Assembly (NCBI GenBank): GCA_012064415.1
Contig: SSNU01000207.1
Span: 192,000-255,999 of the forward strand
DNA: 64,000 bases
Origin: Gyrodactylus bullatarudis
Lineage: Eukaryota; Platyhelminthes; Monogenea; Gyrodactylidea; Gyrodactylidae
Reading direction: 5' to 3'
The notes beneath the pieces were generated by a model. That model did no database searches. It saw only the letters and a program-made list of their open reading frames with translations, and was not told the origin of the DNA. Of this stretch, positions 1 through 13,600 are shown in pieces. Within the stretch, counting starts at the first letter, position 1; every line of letters starts with the position of its first letter. Both the position numbers and the translations under genes were made by a program.

Positions 1-1262
1 AAATCAGCTTTCTAACTCAATATTCAACAAAGATATGCTCATTGGAAATTTCGTGAAATTTTGTTTTCATTGAAAGGAAAGTTCAAGGAAGGATTCATAA
101 GAGGCTCGAGTCAGAATTACTCATTGATTTTTATAAAACACTGTGGATATGAAGCAGTAATTATCTAATTATAGTACATGTGAGTGAATCTATGAGCAAT
201 AATTATAATTGAAGGTTGCAATTTTCAAGTTCAAGAATTTAGAGGGCAACGCATTCTTTTTCATGAAAACCTCATTTTAATTTGAAATCTTATTCGAGTT
301 TAATGAATAATTTACTAGCTTGCGGGGATACTGATCTGACCAGAAAAAAATTCCCTACAAATTGAGTTCAAAATCAGAAAAAATGAAAATTTTGACCAAA
401 AAATTATTTTATTCGTATACTTGTCCTACTTCTTCGTAGGTTGATAATTAATTTTAGTTTTGAAAGACATGAAAAATGGGGTGTGCACATTCTCAGGCAC
501 GAAAACTGGTGCACAAGTGTAAAAGTATTATCAAACAATCATGAACCAAAAAACTCCTAAGAATGAGTAAAGTCCACTTGTAGTCTGAATTAGGGTTCTG
601 AACCAATTGAACCCTTTCAAACGAAAAATCGTTTAACCAATAAAAATGATAGAATTAGTTAACAAAATATAATCCAATAGAATTTCAGTAACATGAAAAA
701 ATTTGGTTCTTCCTATTGGCTCTATCTGAATGGGTGCAAAGGGTTCAGAAAGCTAGTCTGAAAGGTTCTTTGCTGTCAGTATCCAAAAAAGAATCTTTTC
801 CAAACATTTGAACATAACTTACATTATTGAGTAACCAAAATCGAGTTCACCAAATATTCTCATCAAATAAACCGTTACAAGGTAGATACAGGAAGAAGAG
901 AAAACAGGTTGAATTTAATGAGCTGAAATTTTATTCTTTAAATATCTTCAACTAATAATAATAATAATGTTTGGTGTATCAAGTTATAATTATTATTGGA
1001 ATAAAATAACAAATTCTCAATGTTTTGTTTGTCCATTGTGTGTTTCACAATCATTTTAAAAGTATATCTGCTTGTATTTTCTATTTACATATGAATGAAT
1101 ATCAATTTTAAGTAAGATAGAGAACAGTAAAAAATTGGGCAAATTATATTAACAATGAAAAGAGGGAAAGAATACGGGATTCATTCTGAGCTTAATTTTC
1201 AACTTGAATATTTTTGCTTAGTCCTCCTCTGAAATAGGAAGAAGAAAAGGTGTAAACTTAAC
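1..1262. other. 3' flank of the Rap exchange factor gene, no gene seen
   Basis: AT-rich sequence downstream of the putative minus-strand stop codon at 1263-1265. On the minus strand an AATAAA hexamer lies at 935-930, about 330 nt past the stop, and is the best candidate polyadenylation signal. No open frame with coding character and no clear repeat boundary is visible. If the last exon assigned below is not terminal, another exon could lie to the left of the window. Confidence 0.5.
930..935 (-). terminator. Candidate polyadenylation signal of the Rap exchange factor gene
   Basis: AATAAA on the minus strand, about 330 nt beyond the proposed stop codon. No nearer canonical hexamer was noticed in the 3' flank. 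Use is inferred from position only. Confidence 0.35.
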
Positions 1263-1699
1263 TCATTGAGTTGTGCTTAAAAATGGAAAACTCACAAGAA
1301 AACTATCATAGGATTTGTTGAGAGGATCTTTATTGTCCTGATCGTTGGCTTGTGCTTGACTGGTTTTGTTCATATTTGAGTAGACTTTATGATAAGAGGG
1401 GGGACCTTTCACTGGCCTGATTGTACAAGGAGCTAAAGATATAGTTAAAATGTTATCGATATATAAAATGCTAAAAAATTTGATGATTTACCAGCAGAAA
1501 CTTCAACAGTCTTGAAGCCAGTATCGTAAATACCGGGAGCACTGCTCCCCATGTGACCCGGGGAATTAGGCAACTGAGGATTCATTGGGTCATATTTGGA
1601 TGATGCAAAAGCATGTAATTTACTTTGCATGTTATTCGGGTATAGGGACGCTTGAGGAAGGCTCTGATGATTATGTAAATTCAGTCCACCTTGGACATT
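1263..1699 (-). CDS. RAPGEF2: Rap exchange factor exons 22-23: C-terminus
   Basis: Exon 1699-1492 reads [16 protein letters not shown] to [11 protein letters not shown] 59-nt intron follows, then 1432-1263 reads [20 protein letters not shown] to STTQ and stops at TGA 1265-1263. A GTGAGT donor-like site 36 nt before that stop could instead splice to an exon outside the window, so the final eleven residues are provisional. The vertebrate PDZ-binding C-terminus (SAV) is not seen. Confidence 0.6.
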
Positions 1700-4600
1700 C
1701 TTTAGGGAAATGTGATAAAGGTTAGATTTTGACATTCAAACGAGTAATGTATTTAGATAACACACTAGGACACTTTTAGAAAATTTTGTTTTAGCTAATT
1801 CGTGCTCAAGTATAAATTAGCAGGGATTGCTCTGATAATTCGTACTGAAAGGGCAGAGGGGAATACATGGCATAGACCAAGTGTATGCTTAATAATTTCA
1901 GTGTCAATTAGCAGAGCAATCCCTGCTAATTCGTACTGAAAAGATTAAGCTTCGTATCTTTTATGCAATTAAACTCTGGAGTTTCTGTGCCAGATTTGTT
2001 CTCATTTACATTTAATTTTTTCTACTTTCAAATATAAGTATAATTTTCAAATATTTTTTTGCAAAACTCATTCAGATAGAGAATTTTAATCATAGAGAAA
2101 TCCATAAATTTTTCTAAAATCAAAAGATATATCTTTATAAATCATTAAAAAACTCGAAAATCCAGAAATTTTCTATTTGAATGAGGCGTGAAAAAAATTA
2201 AAAAATTATAGATGAGAACAAATCGAGATCAGAAACAGAAAGGTTGAATTGCATAGAAGATACGAAGCTTAATCTTTTCAGTACGAATTAGCAGGGATTG
2301 CTCTGCTAATTGACACTAAAATTATTAAGCATACACTTGGTCTATGCGATGTTTCCTTAAAGTGAAATCAGCAGATGGGACTTTTGAATAAAAGAGAAAA
2401 AAATTTCGTTGACTCTAGACATTTAAAGTGATCGAGTACTAATATTTCAGATCACGATTAGACAAGAAACCTATCGGATTATTTCCTTTTTCAATTCAAA
2501 AAATAATTGTCTTTCTGAAAAGTATTATTTATATATTAATCACCAAGCCGGTTTTTATAACAATAATATTCTTGTTATGCGTATTGCTATCCATTGTTGC
2601 GAAATATTAAATCAATTAGAGATTATTTAGTCTGTCATCCATAGAATACAATGATGGGTAGATATTAAGAGGACATTTAGGTATCGATTGGATTTTAATC
2701 CCTTATTAATGAGATGACTATAGTTGAGCTGGATAAAAATTGAGTTTTGTTGAATCGAAAAAATAGCAAAAACCCCTTAGGTTGTTTGATTGGTTGGTTA
2801 AAAATTAAGACGAAATTCTCTAGGATATTCAATTTTCAAAATAAAAGTAAGGATTAAGTCACCTCGGTTATCGTAAATTATAAAATTACTGTTTTTATCA
2901 TCTTAAATCCAAGAGGATTTCAGTATCTAGAGAAATGAAAAAATTAGGCTTTTTACAATAGAATGTTGCCTAGTTAGAATTCAGATCAAGCTTTATATAT
3001 GTCGTGCCTAAAGTGTCTAACGAAAATATTTTTCCTCTCTGCCTCTTTTCGGTATATGTTAGCATATATAGTCTATGCTCATGTAATATACAAGTAACTT
3101 GCCTAAAGTGTAACGAAAACATTAAACCCCTCTGTCCCTTTTTGATGGGGGCTTGTAGTTGTATTTTTTTCTTTTTTTAGTTTTTATTATTAATTACACT
3201 TTCAGCATTCGTTACACTTTAGGCACAACATATACATGGGAAAGAACTAACTGGATTATTACGAGGAAACTGATTAACATGATCAAAGGAAGATCTTTGG
3301 CTTGGCATATTGGAGCTTAGTTGAAAATGCGAATTTTGTCCATGATGAGGGTACTGAGGTAGTTTTGGTTTTTGAGAGTATGCTTGATTAATCTGAGAAT
3401 GCTGATTCATAGCTACGGAAGCTTGGGCTGGACTAAATGAGGTCTGAGAAGCATGCTTTTTACACAATTTAACATTTGATAGATCATTTGAGAGAGCTTG
3501 AAGGCTGGAAATTTGACTAGATGAAGTATTATTGCTACTGTTGTTTTGATATACGCAAATCTATAGAAGAAACGAAAAAATAATAATTTCAGTATGTAAT
3601 TTTAAAAAGAGAAAAAAAGTATTATTAGGCTAGCGAAAAAAATGAATTGCGGAACTAGTGAATTAACTATGTATGTAGAGCGTAAAGAGATTTCTTCCAC
3701 CAATTTTAAAGTTGATCTGAAAACTTTTCATAACTTTTTCACAAGCATAAAGAAGACAAAAGATTGTTTACCAGTCTAAGATGTAACCGAGAGAGGAGAA
3801 AGATAAAATCTAATCACACGTCTCTCTGACCAACTGAGAGACTTTATATTGTCTGATCTCCTTCATTTATTTGAAATGCATTCTCTTTTCTTGAAATATA
3901 GCAATATAGCAATTAATTAATTAATGGATGGACACAGCCTAGTCTTCAAATGGTTGAATTGTGCAACATGATCTAGATTTCTAAAAGTTCTCTAATACAT
4001 GTACACCTAGTTATAATAAGAAGATGGGAATTTATGAATCCTCATTTTTTTCCATCAAAAATCGAATTTGATCAAGATTTTATGGTATCTAGATTATGAA
4101 GCCCTCTTTCAGAAAACAGAGAAAATACGGCAAATTTGAAATCTTGAAGTAGCGCCAAATTGCCATTTTTTGAACTTAGGGTTGAAAAATTTTGCTGATT
4201 TCAACGTGAGAGAGTGATAAAAAGTAGATTTTTAGGATCACGATTAGACAAAGAAATTAGTTACACTGAATCAGATTTTGAGAATTGAATTTTGATCATT
4301 TTCCCTAGTTGAAAATCGATGAAATTTTGTTGATTCAAGATCCCTGAAAAATAACGAATTTATCAAAAGTTTTATGGTAATAATCGGTTTTAAGTGTGAT
4401 CCAAAAATCTACTTTTGATCACTCTCACGTTGAAATCAGCAAAATTTTCAACTCAAAGTTCAAAAAATGGGAATTTGGCGCTACTTCAAGTAGGTCTCAT
4501 TTTTTTAGGTTCCAAAAAATCTTGATCGAATTCGATGGAAAAATTGAGAATTTTGTAAAAATCATAGATTCCTATCTTCATATTAACTAGCTTTATATTG

Positions 4601-7600
4601 GAATTCTCGATAAAGAATTTTGTGGTTTTTGTAAAAACCCTATCAACAAACTTTTAGAATTTATTTATTCATTAGTGGAAGTAGAGTGTAGCAGTAGATT
4701 GAGATTGAATCAACTGGCATTTATGCATGTTTCATGAAAGATGTGTAATAAAAGATGAATTATTTAAAAGTCGGCAAGCAAATCTTGTTCTAAAAAAACC
4801 TTTGAATTATTATTTCTTTAAATAATAAAAGAACCTTCTTGAAAGTACTTTAGTCAGATTTTGCTTTGTAATTAAAGAGATTAAAATTCAACAACTATAA
4901 AAGTATTCTCTTTGTGTAGATCTTTTCTCAAATGCCCGAAATGAAGGGCTTATTTGAATTAAGTTGAGTCTGATAAACTGAATTTCCGGAGGTCCAACTA
5001 GCTTTAAAATTTGCTTTACAAAAAAAACAAGTAAAGAGCTATGTTTTTAAAATGAAAATATTGTTAGATATAATAAATTATTTCTAATAATGAGTGAAAC
5101 AGTTTTTTATGGTTATTTGAAAATTTTATTAAAAACTGAAAGTAGGAAAGGGGATTGAAACTATAATAGGAATAAAGATGAGTAAGGAGTGATGCTAAAA
5201 GCTCACTTTACGATCGGATACAATACAGAGAGAGAGAAAGAGAGAATCTATGCGTGCTTGAGTGACTATGAATTTCAATAATTATTATGGAGAGAAAAAA
5301 GTGTTCTCCTGTTTTTTTTAATTTCTTTCAAGATCTCTCACGAATGTATCTCTTTTCTCTTCATGTTTTAGTAGCCAACTTAAAGGACTGTCTGTAGGAG
5401 TGAAAGAGAATATTAGAAAACTTGCATTATCAACATTTTAAAAACAAAAATAGAATCTTTCCAAAGATTAAACTGTTCAAAAGATGAAAATTATTATTAG
5501 GAGTTTGTTGTTAATTTCAAAACTATGATACTGATAGGTTCAAATGATGGTTTTTTACAAGGGAAGTCAACCAAATGTCAAACCTCAAAACAATTGAATT
5601 TGGCCAAGATGAAAGAGAATAAATATTTTCCTTGACATAAAAGAGAAGACGTTAACAGATTTGAAGGCATGAATTTTCGTCAGAATTTAATTTAGCCTTC
5701 ATACATCAGTTGGAGAAGCTGAACATCCTGCCTTATTTTAGAAAATTTCTATACAAGATTTATTTCTTTTTTATCGTGAAATAAAAATCAATAATAGTTT
5801 TTACATGTTCGATGGTGTGATGATGATCTACACGTAAAGTTAGACTAGGAATTTTGTGACAATGAAAAATGAAAAGTTTAATCATAGGTATGGGATAACT
5901 CTACAGGAAGTGGATTACCATGTAAAATTGATCATTTATCTGATCAGGTATCAAAAGAAGGCTTCCAATCTAGAATACAGGGAAAATATGATGATGTAGC
6001 CATTTATAAAAGTTTTTCCCAGCAAAAATGATCGATCAGGAATTCTAGAATGATAAATCTTTTTTTTCAGATCTAGATTATAAGGCGGAATTTGGTCATA
6101 TTCTTGATCGGAAAATTGATCATCAGTAACTTACATTTTGATGAGGCTTTTGTGTAGTATACTTTGGAGGGTTTTGATAATTGGGCTCATTGTTGAAGCT
6201 GTTATAGTTGTTATTATGACAGTTTTTCGAATGCATCAGAGTCTTTTCCATCATTTGTCGATTCATGATCATCTTTTGAAATGAGAAGGATTGGTCTGGC
6301 AAGTGATCTGGATTACTGTTATTGCTTCCGGGCTGGAATTTATCATAGACAATCCTTCTCTGGGCATGGTATTGATGTCTGTAGGGAACGGGAACCAGTG
6401 ACTGCATCGATTCTCGAATGCTTGATGTATGCTTGAGGAGATTTCGCTTTGGCTAAAAAATTTTAAAAAATAACTATGCAAACACCAAAACATTCAATGA
6501 GTTTTTGTCTTTAGAATTGCTTTTAGTATTTGTGATAAAAAAATGGAAAATGAGGCCTAACATGACAGCTACAAATAACCGTTTCAAGTTTAAAAGTTAA
6601 CTCAAACATTCTTGATAAGATTCTTGGCAAGATTATAACCATAATTATGGTTCAAATAATAAATAATAATGATAAACAAACTTCAACATCATAGGATCGT
6701 TCATGATCAGATGCTTGTCGATTAGATGTTTTTCTGTTTGGTGGAATGGGTGATTCTGTCTTTGCGTGAATTGATGTAAGCTGATTTTTCTGACTTCTAG
6801 GGAAGAGAATAAATTATTCATGATTTTAAAGAGAAGACTAATTAAGTCAGTTAAGAGCAGAGACTTACAACATATTCCTGGCAGACTGATCTAAATTGGA
6901 TTGGGCCAGGCTAGTCTTGGGTTCTAGAAATAAATAATTTCAGGATTTATCAAGCGAGAAGAAATCAAAAAATTGATTATTTTTTGAAACTAACCTAGGC
7001 AATCAGAATCATTCTTTGATTTAACCTGGTCCTTATTTGAGTGTAGGTTAGATTCGCTCTCAAGGCCACTGTCATCATTTGACGCTTGCTCAGAGACTTT
7101 TTGTGAGCTCGGATTGTCCATGGAGAGCTGAAGGTTTGTCTGATTACGAGGAGGTTCAATTTTATGCGACAACTCCATCAATTGATCAGCATTCGTGATA
7201 ACTTCAAGATTGTTCAGATACGTCTTGAGCTGAAGGTAGGTATGCCATTGTTCATAAATTTTCTTTGGATTGCCATTACTTTGACAGGGATTCCCATTAC
7301 CAGTAGAATGGGATCTATGACGATTTGTTGAACTTGAATCTACACATAAAAAATAGGTATGAGAATTTAGCAATTTCAATTCAATTTCACAAAAAATTTT
7401 CAAAGTTTTTTTCAAGTTAAACGTTTTTAAAGATTGAATTGAAAAGTGGACAAACCATTTTGAGCTTCGATAGTATTCGAAATGGTGCTCTTTGCAGCTT
7501 GAATCATCATACGCATTGCTTTAGCTCCACGACTAGTCTTTTGTGGGGTAGAGGACGGATTAACATCGGTTATACTGGCATTTGAAATTTTCGGGAAGTT

Positions 7601-10600
7601 TGTCGGATTAAAGATGTCCTTTAGATTGCTCTTGTTTAATAACTCTGCAGATGTTCGATAATCAAAGTCGATTGAGCATACACGACTAATGTTGCGTATC
7701 TGAAAGAGATGAAGAAACATTGTCTCTTATGTTATTCAGAATTATACATTCTTCTCTTGTAATCATTATTAGGGAAAGAATCTGAGTTTCCGCCAATTTG
7801 ACTCTATAGAGATTTTATTCTTCTACTAAAGTTCATTTCTCATTAAAATACAGAGCTTTTTGATTTGAAAATGCGATGTTGTTGCTATTTTTACGAAAAT
7901 TTCAAATTGTCACATTTTTTCAACCTTTCTTCAACATTTACGTCACTATATAAACTAGTTCTTGTGATTCTTTTAGCTCAAGCTAAGTAATGTTATCATT
8001 TAAAAATTGAAAGAAAATAATATATTCAGTCACACTAAGATCATCAGTAGTATCACTTTTAAAATGATAAAATAATTATTTACAAAGAATTCTCTAAGAA
8101 ACAGTTATTATTTTTCAATTAATCAACGTGATATAAAGCAGTATTCAATTTAAAGTAGGATTATTGCTCCCATGTCTAATTGGAATAGAGACTTGGAGGA
8201 AATTAGTAATTGTAAAAGGAGAGAATTTTTTATCCATTGACAACCAAGTGTGTGTAAATCAATTGGGAAAAAGAGCAAGGGAGAGTATCCTTCAAATTAA
8301 GGGAGAAATTCATATCTTGATTATGTAATTAAGAGAAGGGAGGAAAAACTGTGTTAAATTCATGGATAACAAGAAGAGGAGAGGGGAAACCAGATAGAGA
8401 ACTTGTCTCATGTCTTGAGAAGTAAGAAGAGCAAACTTTTCAAAAAGCGTTTGAATAATTTAAATCAGATAAATTTCAAATAAAATGAATACAATGAAAA
8501 AAAAGTTTAGCTACGGATGAGGAGTTTCAAAAATAACAAAAGAAATCAGTGTTTAATTTTAGAGAAGAAATTCAAATCAGCTTTTCCTGGTGAGTTGCAC
8601 CATTGATTGTTATAGGTATATTTTGAAGTGTCTATCAAAATATACATAGATTTTCTCTTTTAATATTGATGGAGTTTCAATAGATCATATATATATTCAT
8701 CAATTATTCATGTACAGTGTATGTACGATCAATATAAAGAAATTTAATCAATAAAAAGGTTTTTGGAAAGGTTCCTTGAAAAAAACTAAAAAATCAAGTT
8801 AATTATCTTGAGAATTTCTTTCGGCTTTATTCCAACCAATCATTCCCGATTTCAATCTGGTTAATGATTTTGGTAACCGATTCAAAAGGTACACTTTCAC
8901 TTGATTAAGAAAAAATGGGAGTTTCTTTAAATTTCTAACTGCCGCGATTTTTCATCTTTTAAGCTTTTAGTTGAAAGTTTTTTGGCTTTCAATGTGTAAG
9001 AGGAATCATACGTTATTTATCTGGATCACCAGTAGAAGACCAAAAATGGTCGTAGAGATTTTAGAAAAAACTCCATTAAAGGGCGAGAGTTTACTAAGTC
9101 CAAGATCAGTTTAAAATGACGGGTTTATTCCTTGTCTAAATAAAGTTTGATGCCTTTCACACCTTAAAATCGATAAAAAATTTCATATCATGGCTTAAAA
9201 AGATTGAAAAATCGCGCCAGGTCGAATTCAAAAAATCATTTTTCGAAATCTTCTTTTAGATAAGTGAAAGCCTATCTTTTGAATATTTTGAAAAAATGAG
9301 ACTTTCATAAAAATCATGAATAGCTAAGAAAAACTGTAGATGAAATAAAAACGAGAATTTTCGTTCACAAGGGGTCACTATAATCAGGCCTTTAATTAAT
9401 TTTACTATTAGTAGTGGCATTAGTATTCAATATACATGAATTTTGTTCTTCAAAGGGAAAACTTTCTATCTAAAGCATCATAATTGCACGGAGGAGAGTA
9501 ATTTATCTTTGATCAAGTCTATCCTGGAGAGTTTCTTTCCCTTTGTAAATGGGGAGATAAACTGGATCAAAGAGGGATTGGGAAACGTGCTCTTTAAGAA
9601 TTTTACATCTATGACTAATTTGTGTTTTATCCAATCAGATCCAATCTTGTTGGTTGGAAATATTAAAATTGTACTTATCATGTCGAAATATGATGGATGA
9701 GGAGAGTATTAACTATCAGTAGCAATAAAATGATAAAATTGAATTTTGAAAAATTGAATTTTTGATGGATTGACTTTTGATGCTCTTATTCTCTCATTTA
9801 CTATTTTAAATCAATATAAGAAAGATGGATTCAGAAAAAAAAACTACTCAAAGGACAGATGGACAACATACTTCCTTGGCAATCATTCGTAGTTTGACAA
9901 AGTTGATGAGCCCCTCATCAGATTTTGTGGCATTTCCAAGATGTATAAATGTCAAATCTTTCATGACGAGTGGAAGATAGGGAAGAATTGGGGTGTGAAC
10001 GTATTGCTGGACAAATTTTCCATTTGTCTTTGATTTATTGAGAACGCTGTTATTCAACAGAGATCTGTAATGACCAAAATTACGACTCGTATCTAGGACA
10101 ATCTAAATAAGATAAATTGGCCCATGAATATGATATATATATGTATATTGGATTATTTTCAAAAGACATACAGATATTTCTCGAAATATTTTCATGTATT
10201 TATTGGGAACTCTGTCCCATGTTTGACGTAAACGTTCGACAGATGACTGATGCAATCCCATAAGGAGACAAAACATGGCATTGTAGTTACGAAGAGCTCG
10301 AAAATATTTTGCCAACTTTAATGAAGGAAAAAAGAAAGTGTAAAGAGATATTAGAATTAAATGTCTGAGAATACATACTTTGATGAATTTCTTGAGAATT
10401 TCCACTCGCTTCACTAGATTTGTCTCTGAGCAAATTTCCGTTGGAGCCCAGTAAGCTTCCACATTAACAAGGTCTGTGAGAATGGTCAAATTCGATGTTC
10501 CAGTGTAATAGCCTGTATTACTAGAAGAGGACTGACTCGATAGAGAAGTTCGTGACTTGTTGGTGCCGGAACAATTGCTTCCGTTGGAGGAAACATTTTC

Positions 10601-13600
10601 CCCCTTTGTCTGATTCTCGTTAGAAGTGGAATTTTCCAGGTTGAATATCTCGTTTATATACTCGCTAGCTTCGACATTTCGGAAGAGTTTATGATCCTCC
10701 GACGTCATCATTAGAGCCAGTTGTTCGCAATCCAACTAAAAGATATTATAAAATTAAATCATTTTTAGGAAATGTTTGAAAATTTCGTGAGATCTAAAAG
10801 ATTTTATCTCTCCTGGGAACACTAAAATTTGATGTGAAAATCATTTTCAGATTCAGAATTGTTTATTTTGATACTTGAAGAGCTAAGTTATTTCACAAAT
10901 CTATGAATGAGCGTAGCTGTGGAAAAAAGACTAATATTTTTTCTCAAGACTTACGTGTAGTAGAGTTGCTTTGCTTTCTGTTAGGACACATCTGATGATT
11001 TCATCACTCATAAAGGATTCTGTTGACTGGATGCTTCTCAGGTAATACCGACTATTCAAATGAATTTTATTTGCTAAATTCGAAGTTGTATTGGCTATCT
11101 TGCTAGCTTTCAAAAGGGGTCCATTAACAACTGAAACCATGTAAAATGAATAGTTATCTGGGTCCTCTCCAACTATGCCGAATTCATCAAGAGCTAAGAC
11201 CTTGGCCTCACGGGCAGTTGTCCAGGGTTTGATGAGAACCAGTTTACTAGACTGTTCCCGTCCATCATCTGAAGCTTTCCAGACACGAATGACTTGAACT
11301 TCGTTAGTTTCAAAAGGTAGACAACTCTGAGAGTAGGAATTTAGCCAGTTTGATTTAGAATCGGATGAAGACTTTTCAGAGTTTTCCAAATCTTCCGCCA
11401 AGTTGCCATGCGATATGGCGTGTAAGAGTCCACCCAGGGGATTTCTTCGATGAGGTGTTGTCGATGACTGGTTGGAATGGAACATATTTCGAGGAGATGA
11501 CCGACTAACAGAGCTTCCCGAAGAAAGATTCTTTGATGAAAGTGCTAAATCTGGATGTGAGGAGGAAAGACTCCCGTTCAAGATCGATTCGTCCATGCTA
11601 ATCTTTAGGTAAAAAAGGGTCAAAATTTATAAATTTGGTTGATGTGAAGATGGGAATCTATGATTTACACAATAACCTCGATTTTTTCATCACAAATTCG
11701 AATATGCTAAAGATTTTTTGGAATCCTACTCACTTTTAAGATTTAAAGAAAAAAATTCCGAAAAAATATGGTAATTTTTTTAATTTCGAAAAAATTTGGC
11801 GCAAAATCCCATTTTTTCAAATTTTGAACTAAAATATTTTATTTATTTCAGAGTGAGAGATTTTCAGGATCACAATCAAAAAAGAATTTTCTAAAGATCC
11901 ACCATTTTTGAGGGATTTTGATTTGTCGAAATTTCATTAATTTTCAAGTAGTGAAAATGATCAAAAAATCGAAATTCGACTCTCAAACGATGAAAAAGTT
12001 ATGCGTTGGAACAAATTTAGCATATTCGACTTTCTTGTCTCATTGTGCTCCTGAAAATCAACTTTTGATCACTCTCTCATTCTGAAATTAATAAAAAATT
12101 TCAGTTCAAAGTTCGAAAAAATAGGATCAAAATTTGAAAGATGACCATATTTTTCATTATAATTTTATTCTTCAAATCGTAGCATAATCGAAATTTTGAT
12201 AAAAAAATCATAGACTCCCAACTTTATATCAATAAGCTTTATATTCGAAAGTGGGAATATTTTCTACTTACTTTATCATAGCTATAGTTGGATCGATCCT
12301 TTCGTAGGTTCATCTCAATTTTATTCTTTAATGGTTCAACATTTGAGTCAACAGACATCCCATGAGGAATGCTCACACTGGTGGGTCTAAGAGGTTTTAG
12401 AATAAATCAATAGGAAATGATTATTTTATTGACTGAAGCAAATTATTGCAGATTGTAATAGGAAATATGTGAAAAGTATCTTTATTGATGGTAAAGAAGA
12501 AAAATATCAGTTCTCACGTTCAATGCATAGAGGAGGGGAATCAGATACAAGCAATGCACTTCATACTCATTCTAACATGCACAAGAGAAAAAAATATTTT
12601 TTTTGCTTAACTCCACAATACAATGTATGTATAATTCAATTAAAGTGAATCGCATTAGATAAAAATTTGCATGAATTTCTATTACTCTTTTTCAAATACA
12701 TTAAGATTTAGACGTTAACCCTTCAAATGTCCCATTATTCCACCACTTTCTCGAGTGATTATTTGAACTGAAACTGATACTTGAAAATATTTTGTTTATC
12801 TCTCATCAGGAAGGAAATTTATTAGGCCACAAGATGGTGTATAATTCATCCAGAAGATGGCAATTTACTAATTCAGTTAAGTTAAAATGTTTTAGAGAAA
12901 GAAGTGACAATTTTAAACTTCATCCAAGACGCAATCGCAAAATATTGATGCTTTTCAATTTCAATAAGAAATATCTTAGTTTGGAAGAATAAAACTTGTT
13001 GAAGCCGATGTAATTTTTGCATAGTTATCGATAAAAATTTTTCTTGTACTTGAACTAATACTGTTGATGATGATGATGAGTACTCTTTTGGTGATAATCT
13101 CCTATATAAGAATTCCTTATTAAGTATGTATATTGATAGAACCAATCAAATATTTGTACTTATCGATATCATATTGAATTTCATAAAATGTTTGATCAAT
13201 TTGAATGTAGTTTGAAAGAATGGAAATATTCCTGTGGGAGGCCTATAGTTTGGCATACAAATTCACTTCATATAAAAAATTCAACATTTGAATCTATCTA
13301 TGATATTATTAATAATATGGATAATATGTGAATATATTAGTTAGTTTGGCGACACTGGGCATTTATTTTTCAAAGATGAGTGTATAAATTAATCGTGAAT
13401 TTCTAAGGGAAACTCTTTGCTAACATTTATAATGAAGGTGATGAATGCAGATAACAATGTCACACTGTACCAGAGTTGATCGATTTCATCCAAAATCCTA
13501 CTTTTTATATGGACAAGAATACTTTAGCCTAATCAGAGAGAAGTAAGGCAATTCTCGATGAATATGGGGATTTATGATTTTTACAAAAGTCCAAATTTTT

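Noticed and set aside
4396..4590. 64-codon plus frame
   Set aside because: Lies wholly in the arm of a foldback repeat whose other copies are not open.
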